The notes beneath the pieces were generated by a model. That model searched no databases. It was not told the DNA's origin and saw only the letters and a program-made list of their open reading frames with translations. From Bradyrhizobiaceae bacterium (GTDB taxonomy: Bacteria > Pseudomonadota > Alphaproteobacteria > Rhizobiales > Xanthobacteraceae): 7,250 nucleotides of DNA. Positions 1 to 6,362 of the stretch are shown here, piece after piece. The DNA is taken from NCBI GenBank assembly GCA_016793685.1, contig JAEULX010000221.1, positions 1-7,250 of the forward strand, given 5' to 3'. The translations under genes and the position numbers were made by a program. Position 1 is the first letter of the stretch, and every line of letters starts with the position of its first letter.

Positions 1-1339
1 TCAGCGCCTGGTCCACGGCGGCCGCGTCGCGGGCGGCGCGCCAGGCCTGCAGATTGGCGATCTGGTTCTGCTCGACCTCGGGCGGGATGGTGATGATCGA
101 CCCTTCCCCGGTCGGCAGCGGCGACGGCTCGGTTTCGATGAATTTGTTGACGCCCACCACGGTGCGCTCGCCCAACTCGATCTCGTCGACGCGGCGGGAG
201 TTGCTTTCGACGAGCTGGGCCTTGAGATAGCCGGTCTCCACGGCTTCGACCGCGCCGCCCATTTCGAGAATGCGCCGAAGCTCGTCCCGCGCTTCGACCT
301 TCAACTCCTCGACCTTTTTTGCGATTGCGACCGAACCGTCGAAAATATCGCCATAGTCGAGCAAGTCGCTCTCATAGGCGAGGATCTGCTGGGCGCGCAG
401 CGACCATTGCTGGTCCCACGGCCGCGGCAGGCCGAGCGCTTCGTTCCACGCCGGCAACTGCACGGCGCGCGCGCGCGCCTTTTTCGACAGCGTCACCGCC
501 AGCATCTGCAGGAAGATGCGGTAGACATTGTTTTCCGGCTGCTGTTCGGTGAGCCCGAGCGAATTCACCTGCACGCCGTAACGGAACAGCCGCTGCTTGG
601 GATCGTTCACGCCGTAGCGCTGCGCCAGGATCTCGTCCCACAGATCGACGAATGCCCGCATCTTGCAGATTTCGGTGATGAACCGCATGCCGGCGTTGAC
701 GAAGAACGAGATGCGCCCCGCGCACTCGGCGAAGTCCTTGCCCTCGACCGCGCCGGACGCCTTGACCGCGTCGAGCACGGCGACCCCGGTCGCCAAGGCA
801 TAAGCAAGCTCCTGCACCGGCGTCGCGCCCGCCTCTTGCAGGTGATAGGAGCAGACATTCATCGGGTTCCACTTCGGCGCTTCCTTGGTCGTGAACAGGA
901 TCACGTCCTTGATCAGCCGCATGGAAGGACCGGGCGGAAACACATAGGTGCCGCGCGAGAGGTATTCCTTGATAATGTCGTTCTGGGTCGTTCCCTGGAG
1001 CTTCTCGCGGGGAACTCCCTGCTCGTCGGCGACCGCAATGTAGAGGGCGAGCAGCCAGGCGGCCGTCGCGTTGATGGTCATCGACGTGTTCATCGCGTCG
1101 AGCGGAATGCCCTCGAACAGGGACCGCATGTCGCCGAGATGGGAGATCGCGACACCGACCTTGCCGACTTCCCCACGGGCGAGAACATGGTCGGAGTCGT
1201 AGCCGGTCTGGGTCGGAAGATCGAAGGCGACCGACAGGCCGGTCTGCCCCTTCGCCAGGTTCTTGCGGTAGAGCGCGTTCGACTCTTTTGCCGTCGAATG
1301 GCCCGCATACGTCCGAATGATCCAGGGTTTGTCACGCAT
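1..1339 (-). CDS. ecm: Ethylmalonyl-CoA mutase, B12-dependent (partial, 3' end beyond the left edge)
   Basis: The protein rearranges (2R)-ethylmalonyl-CoA to (2S)-methylsuccinyl-CoA with adenosylcobalamin, a cytoplasmic step of the ethylmalonyl-CoA pathway. The window holds the first 446 residues, which cover the substrate-binding TIM barrel. The family is usually about 650-680 residues, so the C-terminal B12-binding domain (DxHxxG) lies outside. The methylmalonyl-CoA mutase superfamily is shown by RTYAGHSTA (9-17), FPPGPSMRL (134-142) and SYHLQEAGA (164-172), the last holding the counterpart of active-site His244 of the propionibacterial enzyme. DLPTQTGYD (40-48) and TINATAAW (88-95) replace the DLATHRGYD and TMNGAVLP motifs of methylmalonyl-CoA mutase and match the MeaA/Ecm type as I remember it. 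The start is secure: an in-frame TGA lies four codons upstream, this is the first ATG after it, and AGGGA lies 7 bases upstream. Divergent ccr supports the call. The gene probably shares a transcript with the small gene 23 bases upstream. The substrate assignment is by motif and context. Confidence 0.93.
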   Translation of the reverse strand, partial: MRDKPWIIRTYAGHSTAKESNALYRKNLAKGQTGLSVAFDLPTQTGYDSDHVLARGEVGKVGVAISHLGDMRSLFEGIPLDAMNTSMTINATAAWLLALYIAVADEQGVPREKLQGTTQNDIIKEYLSRGTYVFPPGPSMRLIKDVILFTTKEAPKWNPMNVCSYHLQEAGATPVQELAYALATGVAVLDAVKASGAVEGKDFAECAGRISFFVNAGMRFITEICKMRAFVDLWDEILAQRYGVNDPKQRLFRYGVQVNSLGLTEQQPENNVYRIFLQMLAVTLSKKARARAVQLPAWNEALGLPRPWDQQWSLRAQQILAYESDLLDYGDIFDGSVAIAKKVEELKVEARDELRRILEMGGAVEAVETGYLKAQLVESNSRRVDEIELGERTVVGVNKFIETEPSPLPTGEGSIITIPPEVEQNQIANLQAWRAARDAAAVDQAL

Positions 1340-1362
1340 GGGTGCGTCCCTTCAGCTTTTTT

Positions 1363-1605
1363 CTACCGTCGGATCAAGCCAATGATCAGCAAGAGGATGA
1401 CGGCGCCAATAACCGCGTTGATGATTTCGCCGATCGTCCCGCCCCCGACCACGATGCCAAGCCTGGGAAGCAGCCAACCGGCGATAAGTGCGCCGACGAT
1501 GCCGACGACGATGTTGCCTAGGATGCCGAAGCCGTAGCCCCGCACGATCAGGCCGGCGAGCCAACCTGCGACAGCACCGACGATCAGCCAGACGATCAGC
1601 CCCAT
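1363..1605 (-). CDS. GlsB/YeaQ/YmgE family small membrane protein (transglycosylase-associated)
   Basis: This 80-residue, very hydrophobic, glycine-rich protein has three predicted membrane segments, at about residues 2-20, 27-47 and 58-77. The GWLAGLIVRGYGFG stretch (14-27), then GNIVVGIVGALIAGWL (30-45) and a GGGTIGEIINAVIGA segment (54-68), are typical of the family named 'transglycosylase-associated protein'. Its members are inner-membrane proteins often linked to stress responses, but the biochemical role is unknown and the name is not evidence of transglycosylase activity. The ATG is chosen because a purine-rich Shine-Dalgarno stretch (GAGGGGAAGG, 1608-1617) sits just upstream. The longer open frame to about 1752 has no second ATG near a good ribosome site and its extra sequence is not membrane-like. 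The stop is 23 bases from the ecm start on the same strand, so co-transcription with ecm is likely, although no metabolic link is obvious. Confidence 0.88.
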   Translation of the reverse strand: MGLIVWLIVGAVAGWLAGLIVRGYGFGILGNIVVGIVGALIAGWLLPRLGIVVGGGTIGEIINAVIGAVILLLIIGLIRR

Positions 1606-1831
1606 ATCCTTCCCCTCAGCGCAGGAACCCGCGAACTCGATTGTTGCGCAGTGCAAAATACGATAGCGGAAGCCCGCGTCGCCGCAACCATCTTTTCTCG
1701 CGCAACGCCGACAAACGCCTTGGCGCGCGGCCGCAGATGCGCACATCCGCAAAAGCGCCCGTCAAAGCCAAGCAACGCGCCGACATCGCACTTGCTCTTC
1801 AATAGCCGGCGAGCGGCGATAAAAGATGATA

Positions 1832-1847
1832 TTTCGCAAAGTTTCGC
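1832..1847. promoter_or_regulatory. TTTCGC direct repeat, candidate operator
   Basis: Two copies of TTTCGC start at 1832 and 1842, exactly 10 bases apart, separated by AAAG, in the AT-rich part of the ecm/ccr intergenic region. A spacing of one helical turn would place both copies on the same DNA face. The first copy plus AAA (TTTCGCAAA) loosely recalls the TTTGCAAA boxes reported for RamB/PccR-type regulators of short-chain acyl-CoA genes. That resemblance is weak and is an inference only; chance is a real alternative. Confidence 0.22.
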
Positions 1848-1941
1848 CGTTGGCGGGCTGATTATATTCCGGCGATCTCATTGCGATGCATTACGCGCTG
1901 GGGCAGATTGGTTCAGCGCGCCATTGCTGTTGGAATCGACC

Positions 1942-1947
1942 GGAGGG
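1942..1947 (+). promoter_or_regulatory. Ribosome binding site of ccr (decides the start)
   Basis: GGAGGG lies 5 bases before the ATG at 1953. The open frame continues upstream to a TTG at 1881, but that codon has no comparable site and the extra 24 residues contain no other ATG. The ATG at 1953 is therefore the start. Confidence 0.85.
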
Positions 1948-1952
1948 TCGCT

Positions 1953-3233
1953 ATGTCGGCTGTCACCAAGCTTCAAACTCCCGAAGAAAAGAAGGACTTG
2001 TACGACATGGGGGAAGTCCCCCCGCTGGGCCATGTCCCGGCGAAAATGCATGCCTGGGCTATTCGTAAGGAGCGCCATGGCCCGCCGGAGAGCTCGATGC
2101 TGCTCGAGGTCCTTCCGACATGGGAGATTGGCGACGAAGACGTGCTCGTCTACGTCATGGCCGGCGGGGTCAACTACAATGGCGTCTGGGCCGGCCTCGG
2201 TATTCCGGTGTCCGTGCTCGACGTCCACAAGAACCCCTACCACATCGCCGGCTCCGACGCCTCCGGCATCGTCTGGGCCGTCGGCAGCAAGGTGCATCGC
2301 TGGAAGGTCGGCGACGAGGTCATCGTCCACTGCAATCAGGACGATGGCGACGACGAGGAATGCAACGGCGGCGACCCGATGTTCTCGCCCTCGCAGAAGA
2401 TCTGGGGCTATGAGACGCCGGACGGCTCCTTCGCGCAGTTCTGCCGGGTGCAATCGCGCCAGCTCATGAAAAAGCCAACCCACCTCACCTGGGAAGAATC
2501 GGCCTGCTACGTGCTCACGCTCGCAACGGCCTATCGCATGCTGTTCGGGCACCCGCCGCATACGCTCAAGCCGAGCGATAACGTGCTGGTGTGGGGCGCT
2601 TCCGGCGGGCTCGGCGTGTTCGGCGTTCAGCTCTGCGCCGCGGCGGGCGCCAACGCGATCGGCGTGATTTCCGATGAGTCGAAGCGGCAATATGTGCTCG
2701 ACCTCGGCGCCAAGGGCGTGATCAACCGCAAAGACTTCAAATGCTGGGGCCAGTTGCCGACGGTCAACACGCCGGAATACGACGCCTGGACCAAGGAGGC
2801 GCGCAAGTTCGGCAAGGCGATCTGGGACATCACCGGCAAAAAGGACGTCGACCTCGTCTTCGAACATCCCGGCGAGGCCACGTTTCCGGTCTCCACGCTG
2901 GTGGTGAAGCGCGGCGGTATGGTGGTGTTCTGCGCCGGCACCTCGGGTTACAACATCACCTTCGACGCCCGCTACGTGTGGATGCGGCAAAAGCGCATTC
3001 AGGGCTCGCACTTCGCGCACCTCAAGCAGGCCTCGGCGGCGAACCAGTTCGTGCTCGACCAGCGGATCGACCCCTGCATGAGCGAGGTCTTCACCTGGGA
3101 CCAGATTCCGAAAGCGCACTACATGATGTGGAAGAACCTCCACAAGCCCGGCAACATGGCGGTGCTGGTCAACACGCCCCGCACCGGCCTGAAGACGCTG
3201 GAGGACGTGATCGAGGCGCGCAGCGAGGCATGA
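1953..3233 (+). CDS. ccr: Crotonyl-CoA carboxylase/reductase
   Basis: The enzyme reductively carboxylates crotonyl-CoA with CO2 and NADPH to (2S)-ethylmalonyl-CoA, the key step of the ethylmalonyl-CoA pathway, in the cytoplasm. The 426 residues match the usual length of about 430. It belongs to the medium-chain dehydrogenase/reductase family: an N-terminal GroES-like part (about 30-190), then a nucleotide-binding fold with VWGASGGLGVFG (213-224). Family signatures are GGVNYNGVW (71-79), WGYETPDGSFAQF (151-163), HLTWEESACY (177-186), VFEHPGEATF (302-311) and RIQGSHFAH (348-356). Aligned from memory with actinobacterial enzymes, the CO2-binding residues Asn81, Phe170, Glu171 and His365 of Kitasatospora correspond to Asn76, Tyr153, Glu154 and His353. 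Three are kept and Phe is Tyr. The ATG at 1953 follows GGAGGG. Ecm, the next mutase of the pathway, is divergent, which supports a role in acetyl-CoA assimilation rather than polyketide extender-unit supply. An intrinsic terminator follows the stop. Confidence 0.97.
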   Translation: MSAVTKLQTPEEKKDLYDMGEVPPLGHVPAKMHAWAIRKERHGPPESSMLLEVLPTWEIGDEDVLVYVMAGGVNYNGVWAGLGIPVSVLDVHKNPYHIAGSDASGIVWAVGSKVHRWKVGDEVIVHCNQDDGDDEECNGGDPMFSPSQKIWGYETPDGSFAQFCRVQSRQLMKKPTHLTWEESACYVLTLATAYRMLFGHPPHTLKPSDNVLVWGASGGLGVFGVQLCAAAGANAIGVISDESKRQYVLDLGAKGVINRKDFKCWGQLPTVNTPEYDAWTKEARKFGKAIWDITGKKDVDLVFEHPGEATFPVSTLVVKRGGMVVFCAGTSGYNITFDARYVWMRQKRIQGSHFAHLKQASAANQFVLDQRIDPCMSEVFTWDQIPKAHYMMWKNLHKPGNMAVLVNTPRTGLKTLEDVIEARSEA

Positions 3234-3269
3234 TGCTGCGTTAGACCAGAGCGGATTTCGCTTGCTTCC

Positions 3270-3305
3270 AATGCCCGGGCGCTCGTGCGGCCGGGCATTT
3301 TGTTT
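3270..3305 (+). terminator. Intrinsic terminator of ccr
   Basis: A perfect 9-base inverted repeat, AATGCCCGG (3270-3278) and CCGGGCATT (3291-3299), encloses a 12-base loop and runs into a T-rich tail (ATTTTGTTT, 3297-3305). It begins 36 bases after the ccr stop. Read from the other side the stem is followed by GGAAGC with no T tract, so it would act poorly for the convergent minus-strand genes. A weaker 6-base stem (3309-3314 with 3327-3332) lies next to it, also without a T tract in either direction. Confidence 0.88.
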
Positions 3306-3366
3306 GAAGCCCGCATCTACGCTGGAGCGGGCAACCTGTCCGTATCGGGGCGGCCGGTGTCTGTGG

Positions 3367-4140
3367 TCAGTCGATCAGCTTCTGGAGATTTGCGCGCATC
3401 GCCTCCCGCGCCTTGAACTGCTCGGGCACGTACGCGCTCGGCGGGAGGAACTTCGGGGCGTAACCGGGCGGAGCGCTGACTTCATAGCTCTTGCCCGAGC
3501 CGCCCCCGGGCGGCGTTACGTCCTTGACCTGCCCGCCTTCCAGGCCCGCTAAAATCTGATCCAGGCCGTCGCGACAGAGAAAGTCGTCATCCTTCCTGAG
3601 CGGCGCGGTCTTGCGCTCGATCGTCAGGGCAAGATCGACGACCTTCGCCTTCACCTTGGCGGGTTGCGCCCGGAGGAACTGCAGGATGGGACGGTTGGTT
3701 TCCAGGAGTTGATCCGCCCGGTGCGAAGGGGCGGACCGGTCCTCGCATTTGGCGCCGTCGATGGCGATGAGCGCAAACGTGTACAGGGTGAACAGGCCTG
3801 CGGTGACCCGCAGATCGCTCATGGGATCGCTCGACTTGACCTGCTGTCCGGCGCTCCAGAGATCGCGCGAATACAGAAATCCAAGAAGTGCGCCGCCTCC
3901 GGCGACGAGCTTGGCGCTCAACCAATCCAGCCGTCGGCCGGCCTCGTCGCCGCTCCTCGCGTGCGCAAGCGCGTTGGCAAGGCCGGTCCAATCATGCGCG
4001 GCGAGCAGCGCGTCGAGGCGCTCGTCCGACGGCATGCCGGCGCTCGCCGTTTCCGCGGCGGCGCGATCGACCGCCGCCGGATTGCCGAGCGGCATCCAAC
4101 CGGCGACCAGGGCCAACCCCACCAGCAAAGCTTTGCGCAT
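3367..4140 (-). CDS. Exported protein of unknown function
   Basis: I do not recognise a family. The 257-residue product begins with MRK and a hydrophobic stretch (about 4-18), then a small-residue region ending DRAAAET (25-31), which fits a Sec signal peptide cut near residue 29. The mature part is probably periplasmic. It has a helix-like segment rich in Leu and Ala (about 36-80), a mildly hydrophobic stretch GGGALLGFLYSRDLW (81-95), another around TAGLFTLYTFALIAIDG (113-129), and a Pro/Gly-rich region with PPGGGSG (210-216) and PPGYAPKFLPPSAYVP (224-239) before a charged C-terminal helix. Two cysteines, 132 and 189, could form a disulfide after export. The hydrophobic stretches could instead be membrane segments. 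The gene starts 42 bases after argB on the same strand and may share its transcript, but nothing in the sequence ties it to arginine synthesis. An upstream TTG at 4152 is in frame but overlaps the ribosome site, so the ATG at 4140 is preferred. Confidence 0.8.
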   Translation of the reverse strand: MRKALLVGLALVAGWMPLGNPAAVDRAAAETASAGMPSDERLDALLAAHDWTGLANALAHARSGDEAGRRLDWLSAKLVAGGGALLGFLYSRDLWSAGQQVKSSDPMSDLRVTAGLFTLYTFALIAIDGAKCEDRSAPSHRADQLLETNRPILQFLRAQPAKVKAKVVDLALTIERKTAPLRKDDDFLCRDGLDQILAGLEGGQVKDVTPPGGGSGKSYEVSAPPGYAPKFLPPSAYVPEQFKAREAMRANLQKLID

Positions 4141-4146
4141 CGGACG

Positions 4147-4150
4147 CTCC
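4147..4150 (-). promoter_or_regulatory. Ribosome binding site deciding the start of the exported-protein gene
   Basis: GGAG lies 6 bases before the ATG at 4140. The alternative TTG at 4152-4150 overlaps this site (TTGGAG), which argues that the ATG is the true start and the protein has 257 rather than 261 residues. Confidence 0.65.
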
Positions 4151-4182
4151 AATTCGCCCCCGCTCGCCGAAACGGATTTCGC

Positions 4183-5067
4183 CTAGCGCCGGATCAAGGT
4201 TCCCGCGCCGTGGTCGGTGAGGAGTTCGAGCAGAACCGCGTGCTCGACCTTGCCGTCGAGGATGACGACGCCTTCGACGCCGGCCTCGAGCGCGTAGATG
4301 CAGGTTTCGACCTTCGGGATCATTCCGCCGGAAATGGTGCCGTCGGCGATCAGCCGCCGCGCTTCCGCAACCGACAGTTCCTTGATCAGCGTTTGCGAGC
4401 GGTCGAGCACGCCGGGCACGTCGGTCAACAGCAACAGGCGCTTGGCTTTGAGCGCTCCGGCAATCGCCCCGGCAAAGGTGTCGGCATTGACGTTGTAGGT
4501 GCCGCCGGAAGCCGCCGCCGCGACGGGCGCCAGCACCGGGATCAATTCGCGGCCGAGAATCTGGTTCAGGACCGTGATGTCGACCTTGTCCGGCTCGCCC
4601 ACGAACCCGAGATCGACGATCTTTTCGATGGCGGAGTCGGGATCGGCCATGGTGCGGCCGATCTTGCGCGCGAGCACCATATTGCCGTCCTTGCCGCACA
4701 AGCCGATCGCCTTGCCGCCCGCCTCGTTGATGTATCCGACGATCTGCTTGTTGATCGAGCCGGCGAGCACCATTTCCACGATCTCGATGGTGGCGGCGTC
4801 GGTGACGCGCAGGCCCGCGGCGAACTCGGACTTGATCCCGAGCCGTTTGAGCATGTCGCCGATCTGCGGGCCGCCGCCGTGCACCACCACGGGATTGATC
4901 GCGGTCTGCTCGAGCAGCACGACGTCGCGCGCAAAGGCGCGGGCGGCCTTCTCGTCGCCCATGGCGTGTCCGCCGTATTTCACCACGACGATCTCTTCGT
5001 CGTAGAGCTGCATGTGCGGCAGCGCCTCGATCAGAACGCGAGCGATTTCGTGCGGGGCGACGGACAT
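4183..5067 (-). CDS. argB: Acetylglutamate kinase
   Basis: ArgB phosphorylates N-acetyl-L-glutamate with ATP, the second step of arginine biosynthesis, in the cytoplasm. The 294 residues form one amino-acid-kinase domain. Visible motifs are KYGGHAMG (30-37, phosphate-binding lysine first), VHGGGPQIGD (62-71, glycine-rich loop with the acetylglutamate site), GLRVTD (85-90, with the substrate-binding arginine), YNVNADTFAG (191-200), LTDVPGVLD (214-222), GGMIPKV (247-253, nucleotide-site lysine) and DHGAGTLI (285-292). Length and an N-terminal helix before KYGG resemble the arginine-inhibited hexameric type (about 280-300 residues) rather than the shorter, insensitive E. coli type. Feedback inhibition is therefore plausible but inferred. 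The ATG has AAGGA 7 bases upstream, and an in-frame stop lies about 30 codons upstream. Upstream are engB and a DUF423 gene on the same strand across a 224-base gap; the exported-protein gene follows 42 bases downstream. Confidence 0.97.
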   Translation of the reverse strand: MSVAPHEIARVLIEALPHMQLYDEEIVVVKYGGHAMGDEKAARAFARDVVLLEQTAINPVVVHGGGPQIGDMLKRLGIKSEFAAGLRVTDAATIEIVEMVLAGSINKQIVGYINEAGGKAIGLCGKDGNMVLARKIGRTMADPDSAIEKIVDLGFVGEPDKVDITVLNQILGRELIPVLAPVAAAASGGTYNVNADTFAGAIAGALKAKRLLLLTDVPGVLDRSQTLIKELSVAEARRLIADGTISGGMIPKVETCIYALEAGVEGVVILDGKVEHAVLLELLTDHGAGTLIRR

Positions 5068-5291
5068 GTCACGATCCTTGCGGGACTTTGACGGGGAAAA
5101 TCGAACGAGCAGACCTGCTCCGGGGCGCAGTCTTCCGGGCGCTTTTAGAGCATTTTACGGCACAGGGGAATCGGCGCAGAGACGGCGGCGCCGTCCACAA
5201 CAGATTTCGTTCTGGCAGAAAAGCATTTCCGCTCATTCCTTGGCAGGTGCCTTTTCTGCTGCCACCGGTTTCGCGCCGCTGAAAAAATGCT
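5068..5291. other. Gap between DUF423 gene and argB, possible argB promoter
   Basis: This 224-base gap is long for the cluster and may hold a separate argB promoter. On the minus strand TAAAAT (5152-5157) could be a -10 box, but no good -35 box lies at the right distance. A 6-base hairpin, GACGGC/GCCGTC with a 3-base loop (5181-5195), has no T tract, so it is not a convincing terminator. An open frame on the minus strand ends at 5069, just before the argB ATG. It is Arg/Ser-rich, with no spaced ribosome site, and is not called as a gene. Confidence 0.35.
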
Positions 5292-5663
5292 TCAGGCGCC
5301 GCGCAACACGCCAACGGCCCCCGCCACCGCGAAGGCGAGCCAGCTCAAAATCATGATGCTGCCGCCGGTGGGGGCCGCCATGGGGAAGAGCCGATGACCG
5401 GCAAACGCGCGCAGCGCAATGTCGCCTGCGAACAGAAGCGCGCCGAGCACCAGGCCGAACAGTGCGATCGCGCCGAGCGGACGCCAGACCAGGCCCGCAT
5501 TGAGTATGGCGGCGCCGCCCAGCACGGCCGCCGCATGCAGCGACAGCATGTGTCCCGCGCTGTCGAGCCCTGCATTCGGGACCGCATGGGCCGAGGCGGC
5601 GGCGAGGACAACCCCGCCGGCGCCCATCAACGCCGCCAGAACGACCAGCAGTGCCGTCGCCAT
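5292..5663 (-). CDS. DUF423 family small membrane protein
   Basis: The 123-residue hydrophobic protein has four predicted membrane segments, at about 3-24, 43-60, 64-86 and 100-120. Family-like features are the early Ala/Gly-rich segment ending in ASAHAV (23-28), the HAAAVLGGAA stretch (43-52), LLFAGDIALRAFAGH (76-90) and the closing APTGGSIMILSWLAFAVAG (97-115), which resembles the conserved P-x-GG-x(4)-GW end of DUF423 (E. coli YgdD type). The function of the family is unknown; it sits in the inner membrane. The ATG is preceded by a G-rich site (GGGGG about 6 bases upstream); a GTG two codons earlier is a weaker alternative. It starts 11 bases after the engB stop, so the two genes are almost certainly co-transcribed. 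Confidence 0.85.
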   Translation of the reverse strand: MATALLVVLAALMGAGGVVLAAASAHAVPNAGLDSAGHMLSLHAAAVLGGAAILNAGLVWRPLGAIALFGLVLGALLFAGDIALRAFAGHRLFPMAAPTGGSIMILSWLAFAVAGAVGVLRGA

Positions 5664-5674
5664 GTTCACCCCCG

Positions 5675-6322
5675 TTAGCCGCGCTCGGCCACCAGTTTCG
5701 CCACGGCCGCGCGCAGCTCGACTATGCCGGAGCGGTCGCGCGCCGAGGTCGCGAGCACCTCGGGATACGCCGCCTTCCGCTTGGCGAGCGCCGCGGCGGT
5801 CGTGTCGAGAACCTGTGCCAGCGCTTCGCCTGTGACCTGATCGGCCTTGGTCAGAACGACTTGGTAGCTCACCGCCGCTTCGTCGAGAAGATCGAACACC
5901 GCTTCGTCGGGCGCCTTGATGCCATGCCGCGCGTCGACCAGCACATAGACGCGTCCGAGATTGGCGCGGCCGCGCAAATACGCGCGAATCAACTCGGTCC
6001 AGGCGGCGACTTTGGTCTTCGCCGCGGCGGCGTAACCGTAGCCGGGCATGTCGACGAGCTTCCAGCGGTCGCCCACCGAAAAGAAGTTCAGCTCCTGCGT
6101 GCGGCCCGGCGTGTGCGAGATGCGCGCCAGCCCATTGCGGCCGGTCAGCGCATTGACGAGGCTCGACTTGCCGACATTCGATCGGCCGGCGAACGCCACC
6201 TCGACGCCGCGCTGCGGCGGCAGGGAGCCGACCGAGCCGGCCGCGTAAACAAAGCGCCACTCGCCGGCGAACAGCCGGCGCCCTTCGGCGATTTCCTTGG
6301 GACTGAACGACGGCGCGGGCAT
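5675..6322 (-). CDS. engB: Ribosome biogenesis GTP-binding protein EngB (YihA/YsxC)
   Basis: EngB is a cytoplasmic GTPase of the TrmE-Era-EngA-EngB family, needed in many bacteria for late assembly of the large ribosomal subunit. The 215 residues match the family length. The GTPase motifs are all present and in order: G1 GRSNVGKSS (46-54), G2 in SHTPGRTQ (69-76), G3 DMPGYGYA (91-98), G4 TKAD (158-161) and G5 TSA (192-194). The family-typical VDARHG (129-134) is also visible. The N-terminal 40 residues are the usual short extension. GAGGAA lies about 8 bases before the ATG and fixes the start. The gene begins 40 bases after the yidC stop and is followed by the DUF423 gene after 11 bases. From memory, yidC-engB-argB is a common alphaproteobacterial order. 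Confidence 0.97.
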   Translation of the reverse strand: MPAPSFSPKEIAEGRRLFAGEWRFVYAAGSVGSLPPQRGVEVAFAGRSNVGKSSLVNALTGRNGLARISHTPGRTQELNFFSVGDRWKLVDMPGYGYAAAAKTKVAAWTELIRAYLRGRANLGRVYVLVDARHGIKAPDEAVFDLLDEAAVSYQVVLTKADQVTGEALAQVLDTTAAALAKRKAAYPEVLATSARDRSGIVELRAAVAKLVAERG

Positions 6323-6362
6323 GAGCAGGCTTCCTCACTCCCGATCGCCAATCCGGCGCCGA

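Larger units (their letters stand above)
1606..1952. promoter_or_regulatory. Divergent intergenic control region between glsB-type gene/ecm and ccr
   Basis: These 347 bases separate two divergently read units of the ethylmalonyl-CoA pathway and must contain the promoters of ccr (plus) and probably of the small gene plus ecm (minus). AT-rich patches stand out from the GC-rich surroundings at 1819-1844 and 1860-1868. Possible minus-strand promoter boxes are TTGCGG (1682-1687) and TATCGT (1660-1665) with a 16-base spacer. A possible plus-strand pair is TTGGTT (1908-1913) and TGGAAT (1931-1936) with a 17-base spacer. Both are poor matches to sigma70 and remain guesses. Open frames crossing this region in several frames lack ribosome sites and family-like sequence, so I see no gene here. 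A TTTCGC direct repeat is listed separately. Confidence 0.5.

Noticed and set aside
465..478. Seven GC dinucleotides in a row, a possible Z-DNA tract
   Set aside because: It encodes the conserved Ala-Arg-Ala-Arg-Ala stretch of Ecm, so codon bias explains it.
407..1537. Long plus-strand open frame of 376 codons opposite ecm and the small membrane gene
   Set aside because: It is the antisense reading of two genes with clear family motifs. Its product is Arg/His/Asp-rich with no recognisable domain, as expected from GC-rich codon bias.
1651..2469. Plus-strand open frame running from the intergenic region into ccr in another frame
   Set aside because: It lacks a ribosome site, its product is Arg/Ser/Pro-rich, and most of it overlaps ccr.
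1878..3143. Minus-strand open frame of 421 codons opposite ccr
   Set aside because: It is an antisense shadow of ccr, which is certain from its motifs and ribosome site.
3664..5091. Plus-strand open frame of 475 codons opposite the exported-protein gene and argB
   Set aside because: It spans two real genes and the space between them in antisense, and its repetitive His/Asp/Gly-rich product matches no family I know.
5069..5314. Minus-strand open frame ending directly before argB, possible leader or coupled gene
   Set aside because: It overlaps the end of the DUF423 gene, has no properly spaced ribosome site, and its Arg/Ser-rich sequence does not look like a protein. Its arginine content alone does not make it an attenuator, since ordinary GC-rich shadows also have it.
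5292..6338. Single 348-codon frame seemingly joining engB sequence and the DUF423 protein
   Set aside because: The first part is a wrong-frame reading of engB. Both genes have their own starts and stops, separated by 11 bases, so this is not a fusion.
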